Assembly (NCBI RefSeq): GCF_019278565.1
Contig: NZ_CP058988.1
Coordinates: 558,001-622,000 of the forward strand
Source: Cellulophaga sp. HaHa_2_95
Lineage (GTDB): Bacteria; Bacteroidota; Bacteroidia; Flavobacteriales; Flavobacteriaceae
DNA: 64,000 nucleotides
Reading direction: 5' to 3'
In this document: piece after piece, positions 18,817-28,222 of the stretch
Numbering within the stretch: position 1 is the stretch's first letter
How the letters are laid out: every line of letters begins with the position of its first letter
The notes under the pieces: generated by a model
Seen by the model: only the letters and a program-made list of their open reading frames with translations
The model's database searches: none
What the model was told of the DNA's origin: nothing
Translations under genes and position numbers: made by a program

Positions 18817-19662
18817 ATGGCATATTTAGAATTAAAAAATGTTTGCAAAACATACGGTCACGGAAAGGATAGTACTGAGGTGCTTTCTAATATCAATTTA
18901 AAGATTGAAGAGGGAGAATTTGTAGCTATTGTGGGCTTTACTGGAAGTGGAAAGACAACTTTGGTGAACCTAATAAATGGACTCATAAAACCTACCAGTG
19001 GTGAAGTGTTATTTAAAGGAGAGCCAGTAGTAGGTACAAGTCATGATCGTGGGGTGATTTTTCAAAATTACTCATTGCTTCCTTGGTTAACGGTTGCGCA
19101 GAATGTATCCATGGCGGTGAAAGAAGCTTTTCCTAAAGAAAGTAAAAAAGAAATAAAAGATAGGGTTGCTAACTATGTAGAAATGGTGGGTTTATCACAT
19201 GCGATAAATAAAAGACCAAAAGAATTATCTGGAGGTATGCGCCAACGAGTAGCAGTAGCAAGAGCCTTAGCAATGAAACCAGAAATGATTATTATGGATG
19301 AACCCTTGGGCGCCCTTGATGCACTGACTAGAGGAAATTTACAAGATGAAATCCTGAATATTTGGAATCAAGATAAGCGTACGGCACTCTTAATCACGAA
19401 CGACGTTGATGAAGGTATTTATATGGCAGACCGTATCATTCCTTTGAAGCCAGGTCCTAAGGCAACCTTAGGTCCAGAGTTTAAAATAGAAATAGACCGC
19501 CCAAGAGATAAGACAGAGCTTAATGATAATCCTAATTTCATGAAAACGAGAAATGAAATTATCGCCTATTTAATGGCTATAGGAGAAGACCGTAAGTCGG
19601 TTTCAGAAATAGAATACCTACTCCCAGATATAGCTCCAAAAAATTTTGTAGATCAATTTTAA
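18817..19662 (+). CDS. nrtC: Nitrate ABC transporter ATPase (NrtC-like), H-loop His replaced by Asn
   Basis: A 281-residue ABC ATPase: Walker [11 protein letters not shown]-loop FQNYSLLPW, signature [14 protein letters not shown], Walker [13 protein letters not shown]. The switch region reads LITNDVDEG, with Asn where the H-loop His normally sits (codon AAC confirmed). Cyanobacterial NrtC has an extra C-terminal NrtA-like regulatory domain; this one does not. It probably forms a heterodimer with the next ATPase on two NrtB subunits. The lost His suggests one degenerate ATP site. Confidence 0.9.
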   Translation: MAYLELKNVCKTYGHGKDSTEVLSNINLKIEEGEFVAIVGFTGSGKTTLVNLINGLIKPTSGEVLFKGEPVVGTSHDRGVIFQNYSLLPWLTVAQNVSMAVKEAFPKESKKEIKDRVANYVEMVGLSHAINKRPKELSGGMRQRVAVARALAMKPEMIIMDEPLGALDALTRGNLQDEILNIWNQDKRTALLITNDVDEGIYMADRIIPLKPGPKATLGPEFKIEIDRPRDKTELNDNPNFMKTRNEIIAYLMAIGEDRKSVSEIEYLLPDIAPKNFVDQF

Positions 19663-19672
19663 TAGTAGAACC

Positions 19673-20500
19673 ATGAATTCAGCAACTATAGATACTAAAG
19701 ACGCTTATTTAGAAAATGGGATTTACTACCCTTCAAAAGTAATGTTAGATCTTAAAGACCTAAAAAAGGTGTATCCTACGCCCAAGGGAGATTATGTAGT
19801 TCTTGAAGATTTGAATTTACAAATCATGAAAGAGGAATTTGTGACCATTATTGGGCACTCTGGTTGTGGTAAAACAACCATGCTTTCTATGATTGCCGGT
19901 CTCAACCCTATATCTGGTGGAAATATTTCTGTATTAGGAAATCCTGTAAAAGGTCCTGGTCCAGATCGTGGTGTTATTTTTCAATCACCAAGCTTAATGC
20001 CTTGGATGACAGCGTTACAAAATGTGCTTTTAGGAGTTAATCAAGTGTTTCCACACGCCACAAAAAAACAACGTACAGATATTGCTAAATACTATTTACA
20101 CAAAGTAGGATTAGATGGGGCTTTTAATAAAAAGGCAACAGAACTATCTCAAGGAATGCAACAGCGTGTGGGTATTGCAAGAGCCTTTGCTATTAAGCCT
20201 AAGGTATTGCTGTTAGATGAGCCTTTCGGAATGTTAGATTCTTTAACAAGGGGTGAGCTTCAAGATATTTTGATAGAAATATGGAATAAAGAAAAAATTA
20301 CCGCAGTAATGATTACCCATGATGTAGATGAAGCCATTTTTCTTGCAGATCGTGTTGTGATGATGACCAGTGGTCCCAAAGCCAAGATTGGCGATGTGCT
20401 CAACATCGATTTTGAAAGACCAAGAACTAGAAAATCTGTTTTGGAACATCAAGATTACTACAAATATAGAAAGCATTTAATAGATTTTTTAGAACATTAG
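19673..20500 (+). CDS. nrtD: Nitrate ABC transporter ATPase (NrtD-like)
   Basis: Second ABC ATPase, 275 residues. Walker A is GHSGCGKTT, Q-loop FQSPSLMPW, Walker B LLLDEPFGMLD, and the H-loop His is present in MITHDVDEA. The signature reads LSQGMQQRVGIARA, so the canonical LSGG is altered. The first 28 residues before the nucleotide domain are poorly structured. It lies ten bases after the NrtC-like gene. Its intact Walker/H-loop should pair with the canonical LSGGM signature of the partner, giving one competent site. Confidence 0.92.
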   Translation: MNSATIDTKDAYLENGIYYPSKVMLDLKDLKKVYPTPKGDYVVLEDLNLQIMKEEFVTIIGHSGCGKTTMLSMIAGLNPISGGNISVLGNPVKGPGPDRGVIFQSPSLMPWMTALQNVLLGVNQVFPHATKKQRTDIAKYYLHKVGLDGAFNKKATELSQGMQQRVGIARAFAIKPKVLLLDEPFGMLDSLTRGELQDILIEIWNKEKITAVMITHDVDEAIFLADRVVMMTSGPKAKIGDVLNIDFERPRTRKSVLEHQDYYKYRKHLIDFLEH

Positions 20501-20542
20501 AACAAGTTGAAAATTTAAAATAACACAATCAAATTTCAAATT

Positions 20543-21829
20543 ATGAAAAAGGAACAATATGTACTTTTAGGGCTCTTCTTATTGGCCACACAATTTATAG
20601 CCGCACAATTTACTATAGATGGCGAGTTTAGACCACGAACAGAATACCGTCACGGATTTGGTAGTCCAATAGCGGAAGATGCCGATGCTGGATTTGGAAT
20701 TTCTACTAGAGCACGTGTAAATTTTGGGTATGCAGATGAATCATACAAAGTGTATTTAAGCTTACAGGATGTAATGACATGGGGAGAAAATAGACAGTTA
20801 TTACCTGCCGATGCAAACAATTCTTTTGCCATATTTGAAGCGTGGGGAGAACTAACTTTAGGAGAAGGTTTTTCAACCAAAATAGGGAGACAAACCTTAG
20901 ATTATGATGATCAAAGAATATTGGGTTCTGTAGGTTGGACACAACAAGCACGTAACCACGATGCTGCACTTTTAAAATATAAGAAAGATAAATTTTTATT
21001 GGATGTAGGTTTAGCGTTTAATCAAGATAAAGCAGATTTATCTGGTTTTTCATCAGTAGGTACAGCATATAGCACAACAGGATTCTTTTCTTATAAAACA
21101 ATGCAATATGCGTATTTAAAACAAAGCTGGAATGCATTTTCGGGAAGCTTATTGGTGTTAAATAATGGTTTTCAAGAATATGAAGATGATGCAACTACAC
21201 CAGATGGTACCAGTAGTTTATTAACAATTGGAACCCATTTAGCGTACAAAAAAGGGAAGTTGGGACTAGAGAGCAATATCTTTTTGCAAACAGGAGAAAG
21301 ACAAGGTGAGGTAGATGTAAAGGGGGCTTACTTAGCCAGTCTAGATGCAAGTATAAAGGCTTCTGATAAAATTACCTTAGGTGCTGGAGTAGAAATCATT
21401 AGTGGTAATGATGGTGATGCAGGAGAAACAGGTGCTTTCTTTCCGCTGTACGGAACCAATCATAAGTTTAATGGGTTTATGGATTATTTCTATGTAGGCA
21501 ATCATGCAAACTCAATAGGTTTATTAGATGTGCATGTGAGTGCAAAATTCCAATTAAATGAAACTTCTAGTCTAATGGTAAAAGCGCTCAATTTTAGTGG
21601 CGAACAAGAGCTAGCTAGTGGAGAGAAATCTTTAGGAACGGAAATAGATCTTGTATTTGCAAAGAAATTTAAAGGGTACGGGCTAGCTATTGGTTACTCT
21701 CAAATGTTTGCTAGTGATGGCATGTATGAACTAAAAGGTATTACAGAAGATGCTGCTGCAGGCGGTCAAAACTGGGCGTGGGTAATGTTGACCATTAAAC
21801 CAAAGTTCTTAAATACAGCAACCAAATAA
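20543..21829 (+). CDS. Outer-membrane beta-barrel, alginate-export/porin family
   Basis: A 428-residue protein with a signal peptide ending near AAQ and a beta-barrel of the Alginate_exp type (EFRPRTEYRHG, GIGRQ-like TKIGRQTLDYDDQRILG, C-terminal MLTIKPKF). Members are often annotated as alginate export proteins, but here it follows nrtD by 42 bases and ends the nrt operon. A job as the outer-membrane channel for nitrate is therefore more likely; that is inference from context. It ends before a good intrinsic terminator. Confidence 0.82.
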   Translation: MKKEQYVLLGLFLLATQFIAAQFTIDGEFRPRTEYRHGFGSPIAEDADAGFGISTRARVNFGYADESYKVYLSLQDVMTWGENRQLLPADANNSFAIFEAWGELTLGEGFSTKIGRQTLDYDDQRILGSVGWTQQARNHDAALLKYKKDKFLLDVGLAFNQDKADLSGFSSVGTAYSTTGFFSYKTMQYAYLKQSWNAFSGSLLVLNNGFQEYEDDATTPDGTSSLLTIGTHLAYKKGKLGLESNIFLQTGERQGEVDVKGAYLASLDASIKASDKITLGAGVEIISGNDGDAGETGAFFPLYGTNHKFNGFMDYFYVGNHANSIGLLDVHVSAKFQLNETSSLMVKALNFSGEQELASGEKSLGTEIDLVFAKKFKGYGLAIGYSQMFASDGMYELKGITEDAAAGGQNWAWVMLTIKPKFLNTATK

Positions 21830-21855
21830 AGATAAAGTCACTCTTTCTATACACT

Positions 21856-21897
21856 AACTACTATGATGAAGAATATTTCATTGTGGTAGTTTTTTTA
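21856..21897 (+). terminator. Terminator of the nrtABCD-porin operon
   Basis: Imperfect inverted repeat (AACTAC at 21856 pairing with GTAGTT ending 21891, partly extended inward) followed by seven or more T residues. It marks the end of the nrt operon. Confidence 0.65.
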
Positions 21898-21969
21898 TTT
21901 CAAATTATAAGTAAGAATAATCTTACATAGTTGTACATTTGATTTTTAAACCATTAAATACGCAAGTAT

Positions 21970-23394
21970 ATGAAAACTTATCTCATGCATCGGGTATCGC
22001 TTTTAGTAGTTTCAGTATTCATTTTTAGTAGCTGCACGAATGAAGATGCAGTTAAGTACTATGAAGAAATTGAGTCATCTTCCGAACTTCTTATTTCGGG
22101 CTCCAAAAATGTACCCACTTATTTTTTTGATAATGAAGGTTATTTTAAGCACCATCACACCGCAAAAGGAATAGATGGTTTTATCGAAGGTTTTGAGGAG
22201 GCTTCAAAATCTAGTTATGCTGCCAATGATGTTATCATAGAAAGTTCTGGGAGTTGGAATTTTTCTGATGCATTGATTGGTTCCTTGACAAATGATAGAA
22301 AATATGGTTCTAAATCGGTTAGAATAAGAAATTCAGGACACTTGATTATGAATTTTGATATGACTAGCGGGGTAGAATCTTTGAGTATTCGGCATGCCGC
22401 ATATGGGGCTGACGGCAGCTCTACTTGGCAACTAGTGCTATCTTATGATAGTGGTGTATCATGGTTAACGGTAGGGGATGTGGTGACCACCAATTCCACA
22501 ATTTTAAACACAGTTGTTTATGAATTAAATGAATTAGGGAGTGCGCGCTATGGTATTTTAAAATTATCAGGAGGGTCTAATCGGGTAAATATTGATAATA
22601 TTGAAATGAGCATACCAGACGTTACTGTAGACGCTAGTACTGCTTCAAAAGACAGTAATATTACCTTCGGAAACCCTTCTGATGCCGGACTATTGTCAGA
22701 TAATTACTATTTAGATAACACAGATTACGTCTTGTCTTATAATAACGCAAAAGGAACAGCAAATTGGGTGAGTTGGCACTTAAGTTCTGCTTGGACAGGA
22801 ACTACAGAAAGATGTAATTGTTTTAAGCAAGATACGGCACTGCCCTCTAGTTTTTTTAGAGCTACCACATCAAACTATACCAATACAGGGTTTAATAGAG
22901 GGCATTTATGTCCATCTGCAGATAGAAATGGTGATGAAGATTCGAATGAGAACACTTATTATATGACCAATATAGCGCCCCAATCTCCTAATAATAACCA
23001 AGGAATTTGGGCTAATTTTGAAGACTATTTAAGAGATGTAGCAGCCGATGGTAATGAAATTTATGTAATTGCAGGCGTTGCTGGTGTGGGCGGAACAGGG
23101 GCTAACGGAGCTGCAGATTATATTTATAATAACACTATTACGGTACCCGATACTTTTTGGAAAGTGGTGTTGATATTACCTAATGGCTCAGACGACATTG
23201 CCAGAGTAAGCTCTTCTACGAGAATGATTGCCATTAATGTTCCTAATGATCAAGGAATTAGTAGTGATTGGACGCAGTTTACGACATCTGTAGATGCTAT
23301 AGAAGTTCTTACAGGCTATGATTTATTTGAAAATATACCTAACACTATTGAGGCAGTTATAGAAGCAGTAGTAGATAGTGGTCCTGCGATTTAA
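21970..23394 (+). CDS. Secreted DNA/RNA non-specific endonuclease lipoprotein
   Basis: A 474-residue lipoprotein (lipobox in FIFSSC). Residues about 60-220 form a beta-sandwich-like N-terminal domain, and about 225-460 are a NUC-type betabetaalpha-Me nuclease. The active-site block is FNRGHLCPSADRNG, with the catalytic His present but the usual leading Asp of DRGH replaced by Asn; the metal-binding Asn is likely in NIAPQSPNNNQG. It would degrade extracellular nucleic acid for phosphate and nitrogen. It stands between nitrate operons with its own terminator. Confidence 0.85.
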   Translation: MKTYLMHRVSLLVVSVFIFSSCTNEDAVKYYEEIESSSELLISGSKNVPTYFFDNEGYFKHHHTAKGIDGFIEGFEEASKSSYAANDVIIESSGSWNFSDALIGSLTNDRKYGSKSVRIRNSGHLIMNFDMTSGVESLSIRHAAYGADGSSTWQLVLSYDSGVSWLTVGDVVTTNSTILNTVVYELNELGSARYGILKLSGGSNRVNIDNIEMSIPDVTVDASTASKDSNITFGNPSDAGLLSDNYYLDNTDYVLSYNNAKGTANWVSWHLSSAWTGTTERCNCFKQDTALPSSFFRATTSNYTNTGFNRGHLCPSADRNGDEDSNENTYYMTNIAPQSPNNNQGIWANFEDYLRDVAADGNEIYVIAGVAGVGGTGANGAADYIYNNTITVPDTFWKVVLILPNGSDDIARVSSSTRMIAINVPNDQGISSDWTQFTTSVDAIEVLTGYDLFENIPNTIEAVIEAVVDSGPAI

Positions 23395-23411
23395 TGACAA
23401 AATAGGCAATC

Positions 23412-23451
23412 AAAAACCCTATAGGCATTTTTCAAGAGTATAGGGTTTTTT
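23412..23451 (+). terminator. Terminator after the nuclease gene
   Basis: Twelve-base inverted repeat (23412-23423 and 23439-23450) with A-rich left and T-rich right flank. It separates the nuclease from the response-regulator gene. Confidence 0.75.
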
Positions 23452-23489
23452 GTGTGCTAGCGGGGTTCAAATTTTTCTAAGTATTCAAC

Positions 23490-23512
23490 TACGTATTTTT
23501 AATTTATATTTG
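23490..23512 (+). promoter_or_regulatory. Response-regulator promoter with a TACGTA half site
   Basis: One TACGTA at 23490-23495 precedes a perfect TATATTTG -10 box at 23505-23512, 20 bases before the ATG. Only a weak second half site is visible, so control by the cluster operator is uncertain. Confidence 0.5.
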
Positions 23513-23531
23513 TAAAAATATCATTTAAAAT

Positions 23532-24203
23532 ATGAGCCAGACGATACGAATAGTTTTAGCAGATGACCACTCTTTAGTAAGAGATGGAATTCGTGCTTTG
23601 CTTGAAGAAGAAGAAGATTTAGTGGTTGTTGCGGAGGTTTCAAACGGTAAAGAAGCCATTGATATGGTCAATGAGAAAAAGCCAGATCTTTTAATTATTG
23701 ATATTCGAATGCCTGAAATGAATGGTATAGATGCGGTTGAAATTTTAAATAAGCAAGGTGCTACGACAAAAACAATTATTTTGTCCATGCATGATTCAGA
23801 AGAGTATATTTTAAAATCTGTTAGTGCAGGAGCTAATGGGTATTTACTAAAAGATACAGGAAAGACAGAATTTATTAAAGCAATACGTACAGTGCAACAC
23901 GGAGGTAAGTATTTTAGTGGTGATATTTCTAATGTTTTGGTTAACAACCTTTTGAGTGGGAGTAAGCCTGTTTCTGAGAAACCAAAACACATTAAATCAA
24001 ACGATAATCCATTTGATTTGACAAGTAAAGAACTTCAAATTTTAGAATTGATATTGTCAGGTTTAACGAACAAGCAAATCTCGGAAAAATTGGAGAATAG
24101 TAAACGTACGGTAGAGACACACCGGTTTAATTTAATGCGCAAGATGGATGTTAAAAACCTTATCGACCTATCTAAAAAAGCACAAGAATTTAACCTAGTC
24201 TAA
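23532..24203 (+). CDS. NarL/LuxR-family response regulator
   Basis: A 223-residue regulator: receiver domain (about 4-125) with acidic pocket DDH, phospho-acceptor Asp in LLIIDIRMPEM, conserved Ser/Thr and Lys (YLLKDTG), then a LuxR-type HTH (about 155-218, SKELQILELILSG, TNKQISEKL, KRTVETH). NarL-family regulators pair with HisKA_3 kinases, and the only HisKA_3 kinase in the window is the NarX-like sensor at 7203-9053. It probably regulates nitrate-responsive genes. Encoded alone; convergent with the DUF5995 gene three bases away. Confidence 0.9.
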   Translation: MSQTIRIVLADDHSLVRDGIRALLEEEEDLVVVAEVSNGKEAIDMVNEKKPDLLIIDIRMPEMNGIDAVEILNKQGATTKTIILSMHDSEEYILKSVSAGANGYLLKDTGKTEFIKAIRTVQHGGKYFSGDISNVLVNNLLSGSKPVSEKPKHIKSNDNPFDLTSKELQILELILSGLTNKQISEKLENSKRTVETHRFNLMRKMDVKNLIDLSKKAQEFNLV

Positions 24204-24206
24204 CGA

Positions 24207-24962
24207 CTAATTGCGTTGTAGTTTGGTAATAATTTGACCGACATTTTTTTCTTCAAAAGATCTAATTCCTTTTAATACGTAGCCAATGATTTTGGACTTT
24301 GGGTCTTTTATAAATTTTGCTAATTCTAAAACCAATACATCTATTTTAGTGATAGCCGCAGGTTTTTGGCTTTCGTCAAGGGCCCATAAAAGATTTGTAC
24401 TGTTCCATGATTGTTGTCTGGCCTTCCGCATGCTAAAATCTATCACTTTTTCATCTGTATTTTTTCCTAATAGATCTAACAAAAAGAGCAATGGGGAAAC
24501 ACGACTTAAACGGTCTTGCATTTCACTGGTGATATTAAAAAGGATATCATTTACCCTATTAAAGTCTTTTTCAATAAGCGTTAGCTCTTTTCCTTTCATA
24601 GTAGCTGCCGTTGCAATGCCCAAATCTAGATTTATGTGTGCGTTGATTCCCAACATAATATGTTGCAAAATGGTTAGTTCTTCTGTTGCATTTTCAAAAG
24701 AAAATAACCAAGAAGCACTTACGCTATTTCCTTTAGTATACTCTTGGTAAGCGTCTATATACAAATTGGCAAAAGCAACATCCATCTGTTCTAATTGTGC
24801 ATTGTCTTCAAAACTGCCACGTTCTACTTCTTTTAAAATTTCGGCAGTAGTTCTTCGGTATAAATAAGCAAATAAGCCCAATCGGCTATTTTTAGCAATA
24901 CATTCTTCTATGATGGTATCCAGTACAACTAGTACTCTTTTGATGGTTTTAGGTCGGTTCAT
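24207..24962 (-). CDS. DUF5995 family protein
   Basis: A 251-residue all-helical cytoplasmic protein. The strongest block is QHIMLGINAHINLDLG near residue 105, with two His that may bind a metal, and an earlier FANLYIDAYQEY segment. This matches the DUF5995 family, whose function is unknown. It is the only gene on this strand between 13 and 38 kb and is convergent with the response regulator. Confidence 0.75.
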   Translation of the reverse strand: MNRPKTIKRVLVVLDTIIEECIAKNSRLGLFAYLYRRTTAEILKEVERGSFEDNAQLEQMDVAFANLYIDAYQEYTKGNSVSASWLFSFENATEELTILQHIMLGINAHINLDLGIATAATMKGKELTLIEKDFNRVNDILFNITSEMQDRLSRVSPLLFLLDLLGKNTDEKVIDFSMRKARQQSWNSTNLLWALDESQKPAAITKIDVLVLELAKFIKDPKSKIIGYVLKGIRSFEEKNVGQIITKLQRN

Positions 24963-25079
24963 TAGAGAAATAAAAAAGTTTTACTTCCTAAAAGTACCAT
25001 TTTCTCTCTAGTACCTACCATGTTAGGTGCCATATGCTGCATAATTTTGTCATTAAGTTTTAACATAAAAAATAAACAA

Positions 25080-25829
25080 ATGAAAAAAACGGCATTAATT
25101 GTAGGAGGAAGTAGTGGAATAGGAAAAGCTACAGCCCAAAGATTATTGAAAGAAGGAATAGAAGTGCATATTGTTGGTACCAATGACACGAAACTCAATG
25201 CTTTTAAAAGTGAGGTTTCGGAGAATTTACATTGTCATAAGGTTGATATTACAAATCTTAGTGCGGTAAGTGAGCTAAATAGTATGGTTGATGGATGGGA
25301 AAATTTGGACTATCTCGTAAATGCTTCTGGGATTTTTGGACCTAAACCATTCTTGGATCATACGGTAGAAGATTATGATTCTTATCAAGATTTAAATCGT
25401 GGTTTCTTTTTTATTACACAAAATGCGGCCAAAAAAATGGCAGCTACAGGTGGTGGAGCCATTGTAAATGTAGGTTCTATGTGGGCGAAACAAGCCGTAA
25501 AAGCAACACCTTCTTCGGCGTATTCTATGCAAAAAGCAGGATTGCATTCTCTTACACAACATTTAGCTATGGAGCTTGCGGATCATAAAATTCGTGTCAA
25601 TGCAGTTTCTCCTGCTCTTGTAGAAACACCAGTGTATGATAGTGTTTTTGGTGATGCAGAAAAAGCACACGAAGCTTTAAAGGGGTTTAATGCTTTTCAT
25701 CCAATTGGAAGAATAGGGCAGCCGGAAGATGTGGCGGAAACCATACATTTTTTATTGTCAGATAAAGCCTCATGGGTAACAGGCGCCATTTGGGATACTG
25801 ACGGTGGTGTAATGTCTGGGAGAAATTAA
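25080..25829 (+). CDS. Short-chain dehydrogenase/reductase (SDR)
   Basis: A classical SDR of about 249 residues. The Rossmann glycine motif is GGSSGIGKA, the catalytic Ser is in NVGSMW, and the Y-x3-K is in SAYSMQKAG. It oxidises or reduces an unknown alcohol/ketone with NAD(P)(H). The ATG at 25080 fits the family; an upstream ATG at 25020 would add a hydrophobic 20-residue leader not expected in SDRs. An intrinsic terminator follows, so the next genes may have their own promoter. Confidence 0.87.
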   Translation: MKKTALIVGGSSGIGKATAQRLLKEGIEVHIVGTNDTKLNAFKSEVSENLHCHKVDITNLSAVSELNSMVDGWENLDYLVNASGIFGPKPFLDHTVEDYDSYQDLNRGFFFITQNAAKKMAATGGGAIVNVGSMWAKQAVKATPSSAYSMQKAGLHSLTQHLAMELADHKIRVNAVSPALVETPVYDSVFGDAEKAHEALKGFNAFHPIGRIGQPEDVAETIHFLLSDKASWVTGAIWDTDGGVMSGRN

Positions 25830-25847
25830 ACTCAGTTTTTAATAAAG

Positions 25848-25878
25848 GATAAGAGGGGTGTCTTATCTTATTTTTTTT
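25848..25878 (+). terminator. Terminator after the SDR gene
   Basis: Seven-base stem GATAAGA/TCTTATC (25848-25854 and 25861-25867) with loop GGGGTG and an eight-T tail. Confidence 0.6.
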
Positions 25879-25901
25879 AATCTTTATAAAATATAAGTAA
25901 T

Positions 25902-26207
25902 ATGTATACAATGGATAATTTAAAGCACTTAGGTGCTTTGGAAAAAAATGCGAGTCCGGCTATGAAAGCATTTCAAGCTTTTGACAAAGAAGCCCTGAGT
26001 GATGGCGTAATTCCTAAAAAATACAAAGAATTAATTGCGATTGCGGTAGCATTAACAACGCAATGCCCTTATTGTTTAGAAATACATAAAGAGCAAGCTG
26101 TTAAAGCGGGTGTTACGCAAGAAGAATTAGCAGAAGTAACCTTCATCGCAGCAGCCTTAAGGGCAGGAGCGGCCGTGGTTTATGGAACTCATTTAATGAA
26201 TAAGTAA
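25902..26207 (+). CDS. Carboxymuconolactone decarboxylase/AhpD-like protein
   Basis: A 101-residue small helical protein of the CMD/AhpD family. The redox-active CxxC lies in CPYCLEIHKEQA, with the His/Glu proton relay visible, which suggests peroxidase-type or disulfide chemistry rather than lactone decarboxylation. Its stop codon overlaps the start of the flavin oxidase gene by one base, so the two are translationally coupled. Confidence 0.85.
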   Translation: MYTMDNLKHLGALEKNASPAMKAFQAFDKEALSDGVIPKKYKELIAIAVALTTQCPYCLEIHKEQAVKAGVTQEELAEVTFIAAALRAGAAVVYGTHLMNK

Positions 26208-27250
26208 TGATACAAACTACCTCTAAATATTTAATAATAGGCGCAGGCCTTTCAGGATTAACAACAGCATATGAGTTGTACAAAGCGGGCGAAACAGATG
26301 TTATTGTTTTAGAGGCTAGAGCAACCATTGGAGGTAGGATTTTGACCACTAATCAGATCGATTTTGGAGCTACTTGGTTTCAAAATCACCACACACATGT
26401 GGCTGGTTTATTGAGGGAATTGAAGATTGAAAAATTCCCTCAATATTCTAAAGGGCAGAGTGTTTTGGTGTATAGTACTATGGCTCCTGAGCATTATTTT
26501 CAGAATGATCCAAATGCGCCATCTGCACATAGAATTGAAGGAGGGTCCTCTGCTGTAATTAAAAAATTAGCAGCTCCTTTCTCGAATCAAATACATACAG
26601 ATACCACAGTGCTCTCGATAGAAGATCTCGGAGACTGTATAAAAGTAGTGACCAATAAGGAGACGTATAGCGCACAAAAAGTAGTGAGTACCATTCCACC
26701 ACGAATTACAACACGGATAGATTTTTCACCAGCATTGCCCAACAATGTTACTGAGGTGATGAAAAAAACACATACCTGGATGAGTAATGCTATAAAGGTT
26801 GGTTTAAAGTTCAAACAGCCTTTTTGGAAAGCTAGAAATTTATCAGGAACTGTTATAGGGCAAGTGGGTGCTGTGACTGAATTGTATGATCATACCAATC
26901 ATGATGAAACTGAATTTGGTTTAATGGGCTTTGTAAATGAAGCACTAAGAGATTTGACTCCTGAGGAACGCCAAGCAAAAATTCTTGCGTATCTTACTAA
27001 ATATTTAGGCGAAGAAATTATGGAGTACACCTCCTATATTGAAAAGGATTGGTCTCAAGATAAAAACACTTCCTGTAATACCATTAAATCTATTTATATG
27101 AGTCCGGCGTATGGAAACCCTATTTTTGCCGACTTCTATATGAATGGGAAGCTGTTGTTTTCTGGGGCAGAAACATCGCCCCTGCACGGAGGTTATATGG
27201 ATGGGGCTATCTATAGTGGAAAATTAGCGGCCGAAAAATTAAAGCATTAG
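26207..27250 (+). CDS. FAD-dependent amine oxidase family protein
   Basis: A 347-residue flavin monoamine-oxidase-like protein. The N-terminal dinucleotide motif is IIGAGLSGLTTAYEL, with IVLEARATIGGRI after it, and the C-terminal FAD contact is FSGAETSPLHGGYMDGA. It is shorter than typical amine oxidases (about 450 residues). The substrate is unknown. It overlaps both neighbours by one base, so AhpD, oxidase and AraC regulator form a tightly coupled unit. Confidence 0.85.
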   Translation: MIQTTSKYLIIGAGLSGLTTAYELYKAGETDVIVLEARATIGGRILTTNQIDFGATWFQNHHTHVAGLLRELKIEKFPQYSKGQSVLVYSTMAPEHYFQNDPNAPSAHRIEGGSSAVIKKLAAPFSNQIHTDTTVLSIEDLGDCIKVVTNKETYSAQKVVSTIPPRITTRIDFSPALPNNVTEVMKKTHTWMSNAIKVGLKFKQPFWKARNLSGTVIGQVGAVTELYDHTNHDETEFGLMGFVNEALRDLTPEERQAKILAYLTKYLGEEIMEYTSYIEKDWSQDKNTSCNTIKSIYMSPAYGNPIFADFYMNGKLLFSGAETSPLHGGYMDGAIYSGKLAAEKLKH

Positions 27251-28125
27251 TGAAAGATTCTCAAAAAATAGCGCAATATCACCTACATAAAGCGCACCCT
27301 AATAAGTTGCAGTTTCAATTGCATGACCTAAAAAGTTACCGGAAAAAAAATCCAAAAAAAGCAGCCGTACCACATTCACATAGTTATTATCAATTATTGT
27401 GGTTTTTTAATACAGGAGGTATACATACAGTAGATTTCAATTCGTATGAAATTAAAGAAAACATGGTGCTTTTTACGAATAAAGATCAGATTCATTTTTT
27501 TGATGAGAACCTAGAAGTAGAAGGATGGTTAATTCATTTTAACGAGAGTTTTTTTATGCATTCAGATGTTGATATGTTCTTGAAATATAACATTTTCAAT
27601 ATCGAGCAAAACCCTTGCTATTTATTGGATCGTAATACGGTAAAAATTGCAACGCATCATATAGAATTAATAGCAAAAGAATTGCCCAATAAACTAAGTT
27701 TTGGTCATGAAGATATGATTCGTTTTTTACTTAAATCGCTCTTAATAACCATGGAGCGTATTCATTATTCAGATAGTAGTAGAAAGCTGCAAATAAATAA
27801 CCATTATGAGCGCCAGTTTTTTGCATTCAAAGACCTTTTAGAACTTCATTATAGAGAGGGGCTCGCGATAAAAGATTATGCTAATTTGCTAAATACTTCA
27901 GCTAAAACATTAACCACCATTACTAAAAGTGTGGTAGGTAAAGCACCATCAGAGTTGGTCAAAGAACGAATAGTCTTGGAGGCTAAACGCTTATTAAAAT
28001 TTACAAGCCTACCTATAAATGAAGTAGCATTTCGTTTAGGTTTTGAAGACGACTCTTATTTTATTAAATATTTTAAAAGAACGATAGGCATGCCTCCAAA
28101 GGCCTATCGTAGCACTTTGTTATAG
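27250..28125 (+). CDS. AraC-family transcriptional regulator
   Basis: A 291-residue AraC/XylS regulator: an N-terminal cupin-like sensor part (HSHSYYQLLWFFNTGG) and a C-terminal double HTH (about 200-290) with NEVAFRLGFEDDSYFIKYFKR and GMPPKAYR. It starts at a GTG that overlaps the oxidase stop codon by one base. Likely local regulator of the SDR/AhpD/oxidase genes rather than of nitrate genes; that is inference. Confidence 0.88.
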   Translation: MKDSQKIAQYHLHKAHPNKLQFQLHDLKSYRKKNPKKAAVPHSHSYYQLLWFFNTGGIHTVDFNSYEIKENMVLFTNKDQIHFFDENLEVEGWLIHFNESFFMHSDVDMFLKYNIFNIEQNPCYLLDRNTVKIATHHIELIAKELPNKLSFGHEDMIRFLLKSLLITMERIHYSDSSRKLQINNHYERQFFAFKDLLELHYREGLAIKDYANLLNTSAKTLTTITKSVVGKAPSELVKERIVLEAKRLLKFTSLPINEVAFRLGFEDDSYFIKYFKRTIGMPPKAYRSTLL

Positions 28126-28222
28126 CCTCATTACTTACTTTTCTGAGCGTAAATCTGTCTTTTTTATAGTTGTTAATTATTGATATATCAAAACCTTAGG
28201 CTGATTATTATTAAATCAATAC

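Noticed and set aside
23525..23992. 155-residue frame antisense to the response regulator
   Set aside because: Fully overlapped by a clear receiver domain gene on the other strand.
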